Shown in pieces: positions 1-8,221 of a stretch of DNA of 64,000 nt. The stretch spans positions 124,001-188,000 of the forward strand of contig NZ_JAUSYG010000001.1 of NCBI RefSeq assembly GCF_030816725.1, in the 5' to 3' direction. Position 1 is the stretch's first letter, and each line of letters opens with the position of its first letter. Source of the DNA: Pseudarthrobacter defluvii (lineage in GTDB: Bacteria > Actinomycetota > Actinomycetes > Actinomycetales > Micrococcaceae). A program made the translations under genes and the position numbers. The notes below the pieces were generated by a model that searched no databases, was not told the origin of the DNA, and was given only the letters and a program-made list of their open reading frames with translations.

Positions 1-1
1 G

Positions 2-1843
2 CTGTCCGGCAACGAACGCGCCGAGATCCTGCACCGGGCCGGGGAAATCCTTGAAGCCCGCCGCGCCGACCTGCTCGAGGTCATGGCCAGCGAGACCGGC
101 AAGACCATCGACCAGGGCGATCCCGAGGTCAGCGAGGCCGTGGACTTCGCGCACTACTACGCGGAGTCCGCGCGCAAGCTGGACACGGTCGACGGCGCCA
201 CGTTCGTTCCAGCCAAGCTCACCGTTGTCACCCCGCCCTGGAACTTCCCGGTCGCCATCCCGGCAGGGTCCACCCTTGCGGCACTCGCCGCCGGTTCCGC
301 CGTCGTCATCAAGCCTGCCAAGCAGGCCGCCCGCAGCGGTGCCGTCATGGTGGAGGCGCTGTGGGAAGCCGGCGTGCCCAAGGGCGTGCTGACCATGGTG
401 CAGCTGGGGGAGCGGGAGCTGGGCACGCAGCTCATCAGCCACCCTGCCGTGGACCGCGTAATCCTCACGGGCGGCTACGAAACCGCCGAGCTGTTCAGGT
501 CCTTCCGCAAGGACCTGCCGCTGCTGGCCGAAACCAGCGGCAAAAACGCCATCATCGTCAGCCCCAGCGCCGACCTGGATCTGGCAGCGAAGGACGTTGC
601 CTACTCCGCGTTCGGCCATGCCGGCCAGAAGTGCTCCGCCGCCTCGCTGGTGATCCTGGTGGGCTCGGTGGCCAAGTCCAAGCGGTTCCACAACCAGCTG
701 ATCGATGCCGTGACCTCCCTCAAGGTGGGCTACCCGCAGGATCCCACCAGCCAGATGGGCCCCATCATCGAGCCCGCCAACGGCAAGCTCCTCAACGCCC
801 TCACCACCCTGGGCGACGGCGAGAACTGGGCCGTTGAGCCCAAGCAGCTCGATGACACAGGCCGGCTGTGGAGCCCGGGGGTGCGCTACGGCGTCAAGCG
901 CGGTTCCTACTTCCACCTAACCGAGTTCTTCGGCCCCGTCCTCGGCGTGATGACCGCCGATACGCTGGAAGAGGCCATCGCCATCCAGAACCAGATCGAG
1001 TACGGCCTCACCGCGGGCCTGCACTCGCTGAACTCCGAGGAGCTGGGCATCTGGCTGGACGGCATCCAGGCCGGCAACCTGTACGTGAACCGCGGGATCA
1101 CGGGAGCGATCGTGCAGCGCCAGCCCTTCGGAGGCTGGAAGAAATCAGCGGTCGGCGCCGGCACTAAGGCGGGCGGACCGAACTACCTCGCCGGCCTGGG
1201 CGACTGGACTCCTGCAACGAGCACCGCCACCGCTCCGGTAACCCATGCGGGTGTCCGCCGGATCCTTAACGCCGCAGGTCCCGCTTTGCAGCCGGCCGAG
1301 CTTGAGTCCGTCCAGCGCGCCCTGGCGTCCGACGCCGAGGCCTGGGCTTCGGAGTTCGGCACGGCCAAGGATGTGTCGGGGCTGAGTGCGGAACGCAACA
1401 TCTTCCGCTACCGCCACCTGCCGGTCACCATCCGCCTCTCCGAAGGCGCGCCCGTGGCGCACCTTGTCCGGACCGTGGCGGCCGGTGTGCTGGCGGGTTC
1501 GGCACTCACGGTTTCCACCGCCGTCGAACTTCCCGCCCAGCTGCGTTCCGTGCTCACCGCACAGGACATTGACGTGACGGTGGATTCCGACGCCGGCTGG
1601 CTGGCTTCCGCGGGACACCTCGCCGCGGCGGGCAAGCTGTCCGGCGCCCGGATCCGCCTGATCGGGGGCGACGCGTCGGCGCTCGCCGAGGCGACGGGCG
1701 GGCGACCCGACCTGGCCGTCTACGCCCATGCCGTCACTGAGGCCGGCCGCGTGGAACTGCTGCCGTTCCTCCACGAGCAGGCTGTCAGCATCACCGCCCA
1801 CCGGTTCGGCACCCCGAACCACCTGTCGGAGCCCTTGATCTAG
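2..1843 (+). CDS. putA: PutA, bifunctional proline dehydrogenase / P5C dehydrogenase, C-terminal part (5' end outside window)
   Basis: Oxidises proline-derived pyrroline-5-carboxylate to glutamate with NAD+. The reading frame is open from base 2, so the gene starts upstream; 613 codons are visible. The first ~400 visible residues are an aldehyde dehydrogenase domain: TPPWNFPVAIP (oxyanion/cofactor region), ETSGKNAIIV with the general-base region, and GQKCSA with the catalytic Cys codon at 632-634. The last ~200 residues form the poorly conserved C-terminal extension that follows the dehydrogenase in long PutA proteins. The proline dehydrogenase barrel would lie upstream and is not seen, so a stand-alone P5C dehydrogenase remains possible. 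The long C-terminal tail favours PutA. A strong hairpin follows the stop. Confidence 0.85.
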   Translation: MSGNERAEILHRAGEILEARRADLLEVMASETGKTIDQGDPEVSEAVDFAHYYAESARKLDTVDGATFVPAKLTVVTPPWNFPVAIPAGSTLAALAAGSAVVIKPAKQAARSGAVMVEALWEAGVPKGVLTMVQLGERELGTQLISHPAVDRVILTGGYETAELFRSFRKDLPLLAETSGKNAIIVSPSADLDLAAKDVAYSAFGHAGQKCSAASLVILVGSVAKSKRFHNQLIDAVTSLKVGYPQDPTSQMGPIIEPANGKLLNALTTLGDGENWAVEPKQLDDTGRLWSPGVRYGVKRGSYFHLTEFFGPVLGVMTADTLEEAIAIQNQIEYGLTAGLHSLNSEELGIWLDGIQAGNLYVNRGITGAIVQRQPFGGWKKSAVGAGTKAGGPNYLAGLGDWTPATSTATAPVTHAGVRRILNAAGPALQPAELESVQRALASDAEAWASEFGTAKDVSGLSAERNIFRYRHLPVTIRLSEGAPVAHLVRTVAAGVLAGSALTVSTAVELPAQLRSVLTAQDIDVTVDSDAGWLASAGHLAAAGKLSGARIRLIGGDASALAEATGGRPDLAVYAHAVTEAGRVELLPFLHEQAVSITAHRFGTPNHLSEPLI

Positions 1844-1880
1844 TGCGGAGGCGCTGACCAGGGTTACACGGGCAAAAGAA

Positions 1881-1914
1881 GGCCGGGCAGCCACCTGCTG
1901 GTGGTTGCCCGGCC
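1881..1914. terminator. Rho-independent terminator, probably bidirectional
   Basis: Inverted repeat with 15-base arms (1881-1895 and 1900-1914), one G-T wobble and a TGCT loop. It is flanked by A-rich sequence on the left and TTATT on the right. It lies between the convergent putA and the small zinc-ribbon gene, so it can end both transcripts. Confidence 0.85.
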
Positions 1915-1966
1915 TTATTGCTGTGGTGTCCGCGCCTGTTGCGCAGGGATGAGACCTCGCCGGTTC

Positions 1967-2281
1967 CTAGCCCAAGTACCAGCCGGGCGGTGTCCATGTG
2001 ACCGGGACGCTGTGGGCTGAGAAATTCTCGCAGCGGGTGCAGGTGTAGGCCACTTCGCCAAGGGTGGACACTGTTCCGTCACGCCTATACGTGGGCGGAA
2101 TGTACGACTCAAGGTAGACGAACTCGTCGGTACGGCATTTGTCGCAGGTGGGTTTTCCCACGTATCCGGAGTCCACGGAGGGGCGTCCGGTTCCGAGGGT
2201 GTTCTGGCGGGTGGGCGGCCGCGCTGTGGAGTGCGGGCGCGCATGCGCAGAATCGAGATTGATGTTCCTGGCTGTCGTCAT
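1967..2281 (-). CDS. Small zinc-ribbon-like protein of unknown function (104 aa)
   Basis: I do not recognise a named family. The protein has two CxxC pairs (CDKC near residue 45 and CTRC near residue 80) about 33 residues apart, the usual spacing of a zinc ribbon that binds one Zn2+. The N-terminal ~40 residues are basic and Pro/Arg-rich and probably disordered. The C-terminal part is rich in Tyr, Trp and Phe (WTPPGWYLG), which argues for a folded, genuine protein rather than a chance frame. It starts with ATG; the Shine-Dalgarno is weak. It is monocistronic and converges on putA across the shared terminator. It may bind nucleic acid or protein, but nothing in the context says which. Confidence 0.65.
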   Translation of the reverse strand: MTTARNINLDSAHARPHSTARPPTRQNTLGTGRPSVDSGYVGKPTCDKCRTDEFVYLESYIPPTYRRDGTVSTLGEVAYTCTRCENFSAHSVPVTWTPPGWYLG

Positions 2282-2449
2282 TGGCTGCCTGTCCCAAGCG
2301 GCGTTTTCCCGGATGCGGGGACGCGCTTGTTTTAGAGAACCGGCCTGCTGCTTGACCTTGGAAAACCAGCATAGGTGATGCCAGTTCCCCTATCAATGGA
2401 CACGGACCCCCTAACTCCCCTAAATGCTGGGAAATGCGTCCGCGGAGGG

Positions 2450-3304
2450 TTAAGTTTGGCGGTTAATGGTCCGCCCGACGATGGACTGGGTGAGTGCGTC
2501 GATCACCTCGGCGTTTGCCAGCGGGTTGCGGATCAGGGTGAAGTCCACATCCCCCACGGGGGGAAGGTCGAAGCGGCGGGTAATGATCTTCAGGTCTTCC
2601 GGCACCAGCGAGGTGGGCATGACGGCCACGCCGATGCCCGCCCTCAGCGCCGCAAGCACCCCGCTGATCTGCCGGGTGGTGCAGGTGATCCGCCAGGTTC
2701 TGCCGTGCGCCTCGAGCGCATCGATGGCGAGTTTCCGGCTGAGGCTTGGGGCCGGGTAGGCGATCAGCGGCACGGGGGCGCCGGGCTCCATCACCGTCTG
2801 CTCCAGGCCCACCCAGGAGAAAGAGTCATGCTGGACCACTGTGCCGTCCTTCGCCCCGGCCACCCACTTCACGAAGACGAGGTCCAGCTGACCGGCGTTG
2901 AGTTTGCGGTACAGCTGGTCGCTTTGCCCCACGGTCAGTTCCAGGTTGATCTGCGGGTAGATCTGCCGGAACTCCCGCAGGATCCTGGGCAGCCCTGTGA
3001 TGGCGAGGTCATCCGCGGTGCCGAACCGCAGCCGGCCCCGCATCGCCGAGCCGGAGAAATACCGGGCGGCAGCATCATGGGCGGACAGGATGTTCCGGGC
3101 GAATCCGGCCATGGCGTCGCCGTTGTCGGTAAGCCGGACGTCACGGGTATCGCGGGTGATGAGGCTGCGTTTGGCTGCAGCTTCGAGCTTGCGGATGTGC
3201 TGGCTGATGGTGGGCTGTGCCAGTCCCAGCCGTTCGGCGGCCTTGGTGAAGCTGAGGGTATCGGCAACCGCCAGGAAAGAGCGCAACTGGGCTGGTTCAA
3301 ACAT
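2450..3304 (-). CDS. LysR-family transcriptional regulator
   Basis: A 284-residue LysR protein starting at MFEPAQLRSFLAVADT. An upstream in-frame start is possible but would add residues outside the family. Residues 1-60 are the winged helix-turn-helix (SFTKAAERLGLAQPTISQHIRKLE, quoted across its helices). Residues ~90-280 are the periplasmic-binding-like effector domain. It is divergent from the MFS transporter at 3442, the classic arrangement for a LysR protein controlling its neighbour. A T-N11-A inverted repeat sits just upstream of its start, so autoregulation and control of the transporter are likely. The effector is unknown. Confidence 0.9.
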   Translation of the reverse strand: MFEPAQLRSFLAVADTLSFTKAAERLGLAQPTISQHIRKLEAAAKRSLITRDTRDVRLTDNGDAMAGFARNILSAHDAAARYFSGSAMRGRLRFGTADDLAITGLPRILREFRQIYPQINLELTVGQSDQLYRKLNAGQLDLVFVKWVAGAKDGTVVQHDSFSWVGLEQTVMEPGAPVPLIAYPAPSLSRKLAIDALEAHGRTWRITCTTRQISGVLAALRAGIGVAVMPTSLVPEDLKIITRRFDLPPVGDVDFTLIRNPLANAEVIDALTQSIVGRTINRQT

Positions 3305-3333
3305 GGCCGACTCCGGTGTCTTCTGTCTTTTGT

Positions 3334-3350
3334 TATTGCGTTCTGCAATA
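3334..3350. promoter_or_regulatory. Candidate LysR box in the LysR/MFS divergent promoter
   Basis: Perfect 6-5-6 inverted repeat TATTGC-GTTCT-GCAATA. It fits the T-N11-A pattern of LysR sites and lies 30 bases upstream of the LysR start, in the shared 137-base intergenic region. Confidence 0.7.
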
Positions 3351-3441
3351 CGAGTTATAGGGACCATACGCCTCCATAATCTGCTCTGCCAGCCTAGCGT
3401 TAAGGGCATCCCAGACCGCACGCAATTTTGAGGACTTTCCT

Positions 3442-4821
3442 GTGGCACCCCCACCGCCTTCGTCGGCTTCCGTCTCCCAGCCCATCATTGACGCGGCGGG
3501 CTCAGCGCCGCCGGAGAACCAGACCCAGCCGCTTCCCGTCGTCGCCGAGCGGCTCCCCTGGAAGCACACCTTCATCTCGCTGAGAGTGCCCAACTTCCGG
3601 ATCTTTGCCGCCGGACACTTCATCGCGGTGATCGCCATCTGGATGCAGCGGATCGCCCAGGACTGGCTGGTGCTCCAGCTCTCCGGCTCCGTGACAGCCG
3701 TAGGCATCACCGTGGCGCTGCAGTTCCTGCCCTCGCTGCTGCTGGGACCCTGGGGCGGCATGATCGCTGACAGGTTCGCCAAGCGGAAGATCCTCATCCT
3801 GTGCCAGAGCGTGGCCGCGGTGTTGGCAGCGACGCTCGCCACGCTTGCCCTCACCGGCGTCATCATGGTCTGGCACGTCTACGGCATTGCCCTGGTCCTT
3901 GGCCTGGTGACCGTCCTCGACCAGCCTGCACGCCAGGTGTTCGTCAATGAGCTCGTTGGCCCCAAGTATTTGCGGAACGCCATCAGCGTCAACTCCACCA
4001 CCTTCCAGTTGGGCGGCCTGATCGGTCCGGCCATCGCGGGGCTGCTCCTGACCGCGGTGGGCGCCGGCTGGGCTTTCGCGGCCAACGCCGTTGCCTGCTG
4101 CTCCACGGTTGTGATGCTGCTGGTCCTGCGCAAGGACGAGCTGTACGTCAACGCGCCTGCCCCCAAGACCAAGGGGATGCTCCGGGAGGGGCTGCGCTAC
4201 GCCCTGAGCAAGCCCACCATCTACTGGCCATGGCTGATGGCCGGCTTCATCTCTGTCTTTGCCATGAGCCTGCCGGTGCTTCTGGCCGCCTTCGCAGACC
4301 ACGTCTTCAAGGTGGGCGCGGGCGGCTACGGTCTCCTCAACGCCCTGGTGGCACTGGGCGCGCTGTCCGGCGCGGTGGCGTCCACCCGCCGTCGGCAACT
4401 GCGCCTGCGGTCCGTGGTGTTCTGCGCCGGGATGTACGGACTCATGCTCTGCCTGGCAGTTCTCGCCCCGTCCATGGTGTGGTTCGGTGTGGTGATGGTG
4501 CTGTCCGGCTTCTGGTGCCTCATGTTCCTCACCGGCTCCAACCAGCTGGTGCAGGTCAGTTCCAACATGGGCATCCGCGGCCGCGTGATGAGCCTGTACA
4601 TCATGGTGCTGATCGGCGGCCAGGCGCTGGGCGGCCCCATGCTGGGCTGGATTGCAGAACATGCCGACCCGCATGTTGCCCTCCTGGTTTCCGGCGGCGT
4701 TCCGGCACTTGCGGCCGTGACCGTTGCAGCGATCCTGGCGCGGAAGGGCTCCCTCAAGCTCAGGGTGGACTGGCGGGACCGGCGGCATCCGGTGCAGATC
4801 GCCCGGCGCGCGGCGGCATGA
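3442..4821 (+). CDS. MFS transporter of the EntS/MFS_3 type
   Basis: A 459-residue major facilitator protein starting at GTG. After a Pro/Ser-rich cytoplasmic N-terminus of about 45 residues come about 11-12 hydrophobic segments. The loop 2-3 signature is GGMIADRFAKRKILI, matching the MFS GxxxDRxGR/K motif. LDQPARQVFVNELVGP in the next cytoplasmic region is typical of the MFS_3 (enterobactin exporter-like) subgroup. It probably exports a small molecule by proton antiport in the plasma membrane; the substrate cannot be read from sequence. It is divergent from the LysR gene, which probably controls it. The 3' end is followed by tRNA-Gly on the opposite strand. Confidence 0.85.
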   Translation: MAPPPPSSASVSQPIIDAAGSAPPENQTQPLPVVAERLPWKHTFISLRVPNFRIFAAGHFIAVIAIWMQRIAQDWLVLQLSGSVTAVGITVALQFLPSLLLGPWGGMIADRFAKRKILILCQSVAAVLAATLATLALTGVIMVWHVYGIALVLGLVTVLDQPARQVFVNELVGPKYLRNAISVNSTTFQLGGLIGPAIAGLLLTAVGAGWAFAANAVACCSTVVMLLVLRKDELYVNAPAPKTKGMLREGLRYALSKPTIYWPWLMAGFISVFAMSLPVLLAAFADHVFKVGAGGYGLLNALVALGALSGAVASTRRRQLRLRSVVFCAGMYGLMLCLAVLAPSMVWFGVVMVLSGFWCLMFLTGSNQLVQVSSNMGIRGRVMSLYIMVLIGGQALGGPMLGWIAEHADPHVALLVSGGVPALAAVTVAAILARKGSLKLRVDWRDRRHPVQIARRAAA

Positions 4822-4905
4822 CAGGACGGCGCAACAGGGCAGTGAATGTGGGCGTGGCCAGGGTGATGGAAGAAGGGCCGGGAGCCTGGTCCGGCAGGAG
4901 AGCAT

Positions 4906-4979
4906 TGGAGCGGCTGACGGGAATCGAACCCGCGTATCAAGCTTGGGAAGCTAGCGCTCTACCATTGAGCTACAGCCGC
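4906..4979 (-). tRNA. tRNA-Gly (anticodon CCC), CCA encoded
   Basis: On the minus strand this folds as a tRNA of 71 nt plus an encoded CCA. The acceptor is GCGGCTG/CAGCCGC with discriminator U, the D arm contains GCTCAATGGTAGAGC, and the T arm contains GGGTTCGATTCCC. The seven-base anticodon loop TTCCCAA gives anticodon CCC (Gly, GGG codons). The anticodon stem CTAGC/GCTTG has a T-T mismatch at the second pair, which is unusual. Confidence 0.93.
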
Positions 4980-5247
4980 AGCGCCCCGCGCTTGAGCGGG
5001 GCAGAACTTAGCTTAGCGCAGATCTGCGGGCTCCCTGCCAACCGCGCCAGCAGCGGCTCCGTGTCCTTCGCCCCGTGTCCTGCACCTCGGGCCTGCAACC
5101 CGGGACGTCATCCAGTAACTCTTCAATAACGGCCGCGCTGCCCGCTAGGTTCGTGCGACGGGCGCTGGCTAACCTGATCCGGGTAGCGGCCGCGTTTGGG
5201 GGAGGCAGCTATTGCGGCAGCCGACGTCAACCACAGGAATTTCTTAC
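4980..5247. other. Intergenic stretch with no gene seen
   Basis: The 268 bases between tRNA-Gly and the SRPBCC gene are GC-rich and have no convincing coding frame. They must contain the promoter of tRNA-Gly (leftward) and that of the SRPBCC gene (rightward). I see no clear -35/-10 pair or repeat. Confidence 0.5.
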
Positions 5248-5709
5248 ATGGCAATCGCAGAGCACGAGGTCCTCATAGAACGCGAGGCCATGGCCGTGTA
5301 TCAGTACCTCCTTGACGCGACCAACCTTCCCGCCTGGCGTAACGACGTCCGCAGCGTGAAGCTCGTGCAGGGGCCGGCTGATGCCAAAGGCGCGGTGTAC
5401 CGCAAAATGGTGGCAGGCCGCTCCGGGCTGAGCATCCCGGCGGAGCTGGAGATCACCAATGTGCGGCCAGGGGCAGAAATCGAATTCCACATCGTCTCCG
5501 GTCCCGCGATCCGTTGGGGCGGCTACTACCTCAGCAGCGAGGACGCCGGCACCCGGGTGCGGTTTGCCATGGAAGCGAAACGTGAGGGGCGCTTCGGCTT
5601 CCTCAGCAGGTTCAGCCTCCTGGACGGGATGCTGCAGCGCCGGGTCAGCGCCGACGTGGCCCAGCTTGACCGCCTGAAGCGCGTCCTGGAACTACAGCCC
5701 GCAATCTGA
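5248..5709 (+). CDS. SRPBCC (START-like) family protein
   Basis: A 153-residue polyketide-cyclase/dehydrase-type protein of the START/Bet v 1 superfamily, which forms a hydrophobic cavity for lipids or other ligands. The start MAIAEHEVLIEREA is at the ATG after CACAGGAA. The pattern is characteristic: an N-terminal strand, then VYQYLLDATNLPAWR (helix after strand 1, with the conserved Trp), and a C-terminal long helix ADVAQLDRLKRVLEL. No catalytic residues can be assigned. It is monocistronic between tRNA-Gly and the convergent CAP protein. The role could be lipid transport, detoxification or cell-envelope homeostasis. Confidence 0.85.
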   Translation: MAIAEHEVLIEREAMAVYQYLLDATNLPAWRNDVRSVKLVQGPADAKGAVYRKMVAGRSGLSIPAELEITNVRPGAEIEFHIVSGPAIRWGGYYLSSEDAGTRVRFAMEAKREGRFGFLSRFSLLDGMLQRRVSADVAQLDRLKRVLELQPAI

Positions 5710-5733
5710 CACTGTCCGCCCGGTTCCAATGGC

Positions 5734-7494
5734 TTACTGCGCCAGCCGCTGGCCCGTCCAGGGTCCGGCAATGTTCGACGGCGACGCGAGACTTCCGGAG
5801 CTCAGGTCCCAGTACTGCACGGTGTCATTGGCCCGCCGGAGCGCGACGCCGGTGGAGTTGGGCCCGGTGGCACCCCGCAGTGCGCGGATTCCCGTAACGT
5901 CCGTCCATCCGGTTGCGACGGTGGGCCGGGCCTCCGCCCGGACTGCAGCGGTGCCCCACCCGCGGTAGAGCTGCACGGTGCCGTCGGTCTTCAGCGCCAG
6001 GATGTCCTGGAAACCGTCGGCGTCGTAGTCCACCATGGAGAGCCGGGACGCGTAAACATTGGTGGCAACGGCGACTCGGTCCGCGATATCGCCGGTGCCC
6101 TTGTTGGCATAGAGGTACAGGTTGCCGGCCCCGTCCAGGGCCAGGATCTGGGGCATCCGGTTGTTGGCGCACCAGCCGCCCACGGCCAGGGTCAGGGTGT
6201 TCCAGCCGCCCGTTCCGAGGGTGACGGGCGCCTGGAACCCGCCGCTGGGGATGCCCCTGTGCAGTGTCAGGTTGCCGCCGGTCCACTGGGTCAGGACGTC
6301 GTACGCGCCGTCCCGGTCCCAGTCGGTGACAAAGACTTCCTTGGCTCCGCCGAAGCCTGATCCGACCACCCTTGCCGGGGCATAGCTGCGGGGCCCTGTG
6401 GATGCGCGGTCCAGCAGCTGCCCGGTGGAGTCGACGGAGACGAGGTCGGCCGGGCCGGTGATTGCCGCGGCGGCGAGATCGAGGGTTGGCGGCATGTGCT
6501 TGACGGGTGCGTCGCACAGGCTTGGCGGCGGAGCGGGGAATGCGCCGCCGGCCCCGGCGCCGCCGGGGGAGTCGAGAGTGCCTGCGGGCAGGGTGGTGTA
6601 TCCGAAGAAGTTCACCACACCCCAGATTTGGTAGGTGGAGTTGGTGTAGGAAATCCCTGCGCCCATCACGTTGAAGCGCGGGTCGAGGAGCATGGCGTTG
6701 TGGCCCGGCGAGCCCTTCCACCACTCAACCAGCTGGGCGGCATCACGGTCAGTACGGATGGCGATGACCTCGCCGGCGCCGTTGTTGGGATTCAGGGCGC
6801 GGGGATCGGTCCAGAAATTCGCGCGGTGTTCAATTACCTCGCGTGAGGCAATGCTGTCCGACCAGTCCTGCGACAAGGTGGCTACCGTGGGGTGGTACTT
6901 GACCTTGTTCAGGCCGTTGGCCACGCGGTACTCGTTGATTTTGGTGAACACGGTGAGGACGGCGGCCGCGTTGCTGTCCGGCACCAGTGCCTGGGTGGAG
7001 GGAAGCGCAGCGGCGGACTCGGGCGCCGCGAGTTGGGTGGCGGACGGGGAAGCCAGTTCCTGGTCCGGTGCCCACAGCGGAGGGATGGAGGCCGTTTGCG
7101 CCGTGGCCTCTGTGGAAGTGGAAGGGGAAGAAGCGGCGGGCGCCGGTGGCGTGGAAGTCTCCGTGGAAGGGGCAACCCCGGCACTGGACGGCGTAGCCGC
7201 GGCCGGGGCTGATGCAGCCACTGCGGGAGCGGATGCGGGTGCCGGTACGGGCGTGGCCTCCGTTAGAGGGGAAGCGACGCGGATGTCAGGATCCACGGCA
7301 GGAGTGAGTGTCCCCGCTGAACCCCCCTGGGCGGATGCACCGTCACTGCGGATCAAAGGGGTCCCCAGCGAGATGCTGGCCGCTCCGGACGCCTGGCCGA
7401 ATGGCAGCGGCACCGGCGGCGCAGCAGCGGACGACGAGACCAGTGCCAATGCACAGAGCACGCCAATAAAAGACGGCGCCACAAATTTATTCAC
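5734..7494 (-). CDS. Secreted CAP-domain protein with C-terminal FG-GAP/VCBS-like repeats
   Basis: 586 residues. Residues 1-25 are a signal peptide ending in an AAAPP region. Residues ~25-170 are a low-complexity Ala/Pro/Ser/Thr linker, suited to crossing or attaching to the cell wall. Residues ~180-310 are a CAP (SCP/PR-1) domain: INEYRVANGL, then EHRANFW, and SPGHNAMLLDPRFNVMGAGI with the conserved His. Residues ~340-580 hold repeated strands with Asp-rich loops such as DWDRDGAYD and DYDADGFQD, typical of calcium-binding FG-GAP blades. The protein is probably extracellular or wall-associated. Bacterial CAP proteins have been linked to adhesion or lipid binding, but the role here is unknown. 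It converges with the SRPBCC gene. Confidence 0.88.
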   Translation of the reverse strand: MNKFVAPSFIGVLCALALVSSSAAAPPVPLPFGQASGAASISLGTPLIRSDGASAQGGSAGTLTPAVDPDIRVASPLTEATPVPAPASAPAVAASAPAAATPSSAGVAPSTETSTPPAPAASSPSTSTEATAQTASIPPLWAPDQELASPSATQLAAPESAAALPSTQALVPDSNAAAVLTVFTKINEYRVANGLNKVKYHPTVATLSQDWSDSIASREVIEHRANFWTDPRALNPNNGAGEVIAIRTDRDAAQLVEWWKGSPGHNAMLLDPRFNVMGAGISYTNSTYQIWGVVNFFGYTTLPAGTLDSPGGAGAGGAFPAPPPSLCDAPVKHMPPTLDLAAAAITGPADLVSVDSTGQLLDRASTGPRSYAPARVVGSGFGGAKEVFVTDWDRDGAYDVLTQWTGGNLTLHRGIPSGGFQAPVTLGTGGWNTLTLAVGGWCANNRMPQILALDGAGNLYLYANKGTGDIADRVAVATNVYASRLSMVDYDADGFQDILALKTDGTVQLYRGWGTAAVRAEARPTVATGWTDVTGIRALRGATGPNSTGVALRRANDTVQYWDLSSGSLASPSNIAGPWTGQRLAQ

Positions 7495-7594
7495 AACATC
7501 CCCAGCTCTGTTACGCCATCCGGGAGACCATTCCGGCGGCTTTCATTCGCAACATTAGCCCCAGGAGGCCACAGCAACAACGGGAAAGTGCGGC

Positions 7595-7603
7595 TGTGGA
7601 TAA
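7595..7603 (-). promoter_or_regulatory. Consensus DnaA box upstream of dcd
   Basis: TTATCCACA on the minus strand matches the bacterial DnaA-box consensus TTATNCACA exactly. It lies 22 bases upstream of the dcd start codon. A 9-mer can occur by chance, so this is a candidate only. Confidence 0.4.
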
Positions 7604-7624
7604 CCGATACGGTAATTTGGGACG

Positions 7625-8200
7625 GTGCTGATCTCCGACCGCGACATCCGAGCCGAAATTGATACCCAGCGGATCGTGCTGGAACCGTACGATCCGGCGA
7701 TGGTCCAGCCGTCGTCCGTGGATGTCCGGATCGATAAGTTCTTCCGGTTGTTCGACAACCACAAGTACGCGCACATCGACCCCGCGCAGGAACAGCCCGA
7801 GCTGACCCGGCTGGTGGAAGTGGAGCAGGACGAGGCCTTCATCCTGCATCCGGGGGAGTTCGTCCTGGGTTCCACCTATGAGACCGTGACGCTGCCCGAT
7901 GACATCGCGGCACGCCTGGAAGGCAAGTCATCGCTGGGCCGGCTGGGCCTGCTGACGCACTCCACCGCCGGCTTCATCGACCCCGGCTTCTCCGGCCACG
8001 TCACCCTCGAGCTGTCCAACATGGCAACGCTGCCCATCAAGCTGTGGCCGGGCATGAAGATCGGCCAGCTCTGCTTCTTCCGGCTAAGCTCCGCCGCGGA
8101 ATACCCGTACGGCCAGGGCGAGTATGGAAACCGGTACCAGGGCCAGCGCGGCCCCACGGCCAGCCGCAGCCACCTGAACTTCCACCGCACCAACATCTAG
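7625..8200 (+). CDS. dcd: dCTP deaminase (probably bifunctional, releasing dUMP)
   Basis: 191 residues, the usual length. It deaminates dCTP to dUTP; actinobacterial members also hydrolyse the product to dUMP for thymidylate synthesis. It starts at GTG, giving MLISDRDIR, the conserved Dcd N-terminus. PSSVDVRID and the [20 protein letters not shown] region carry the active-site Ser, Arg and Glu environment. The C-terminal tail [10 protein letters not shown] closes over the nucleotide. It is a single gene, divergent from the CAP protein, with a DnaA-box match in the promoter region. Confidence 0.95.
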   Translation: MLISDRDIRAEIDTQRIVLEPYDPAMVQPSSVDVRIDKFFRLFDNHKYAHIDPAQEQPELTRLVEVEQDEAFILHPGEFVLGSTYETVTLPDDIAARLEGKSSLGRLGLLTHSTAGFIDPGFSGHVTLELSNMATLPIKLWPGMKIGQLCFFRLSSAAEYPYGQGEYGNRYQGQRGPTASRSHLNFHRTNI

Positions 8201-8221
8201 CACCAGCATCCAGCAGCGCCC

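Noticed and set aside
2375..3379. A rightward frame overlapping the LysR gene
   Set aside because: The Gly/Asp/His-rich composition is antisense in nature. The LysR reading is unambiguous.
7000..7260. Repetitive Ala/Pro/Ser-coding stretch considered as a tandem DNA repeat
   Set aside because: It is the low-complexity linker of the CAP-domain protein. The bases are not in regular tandem units.
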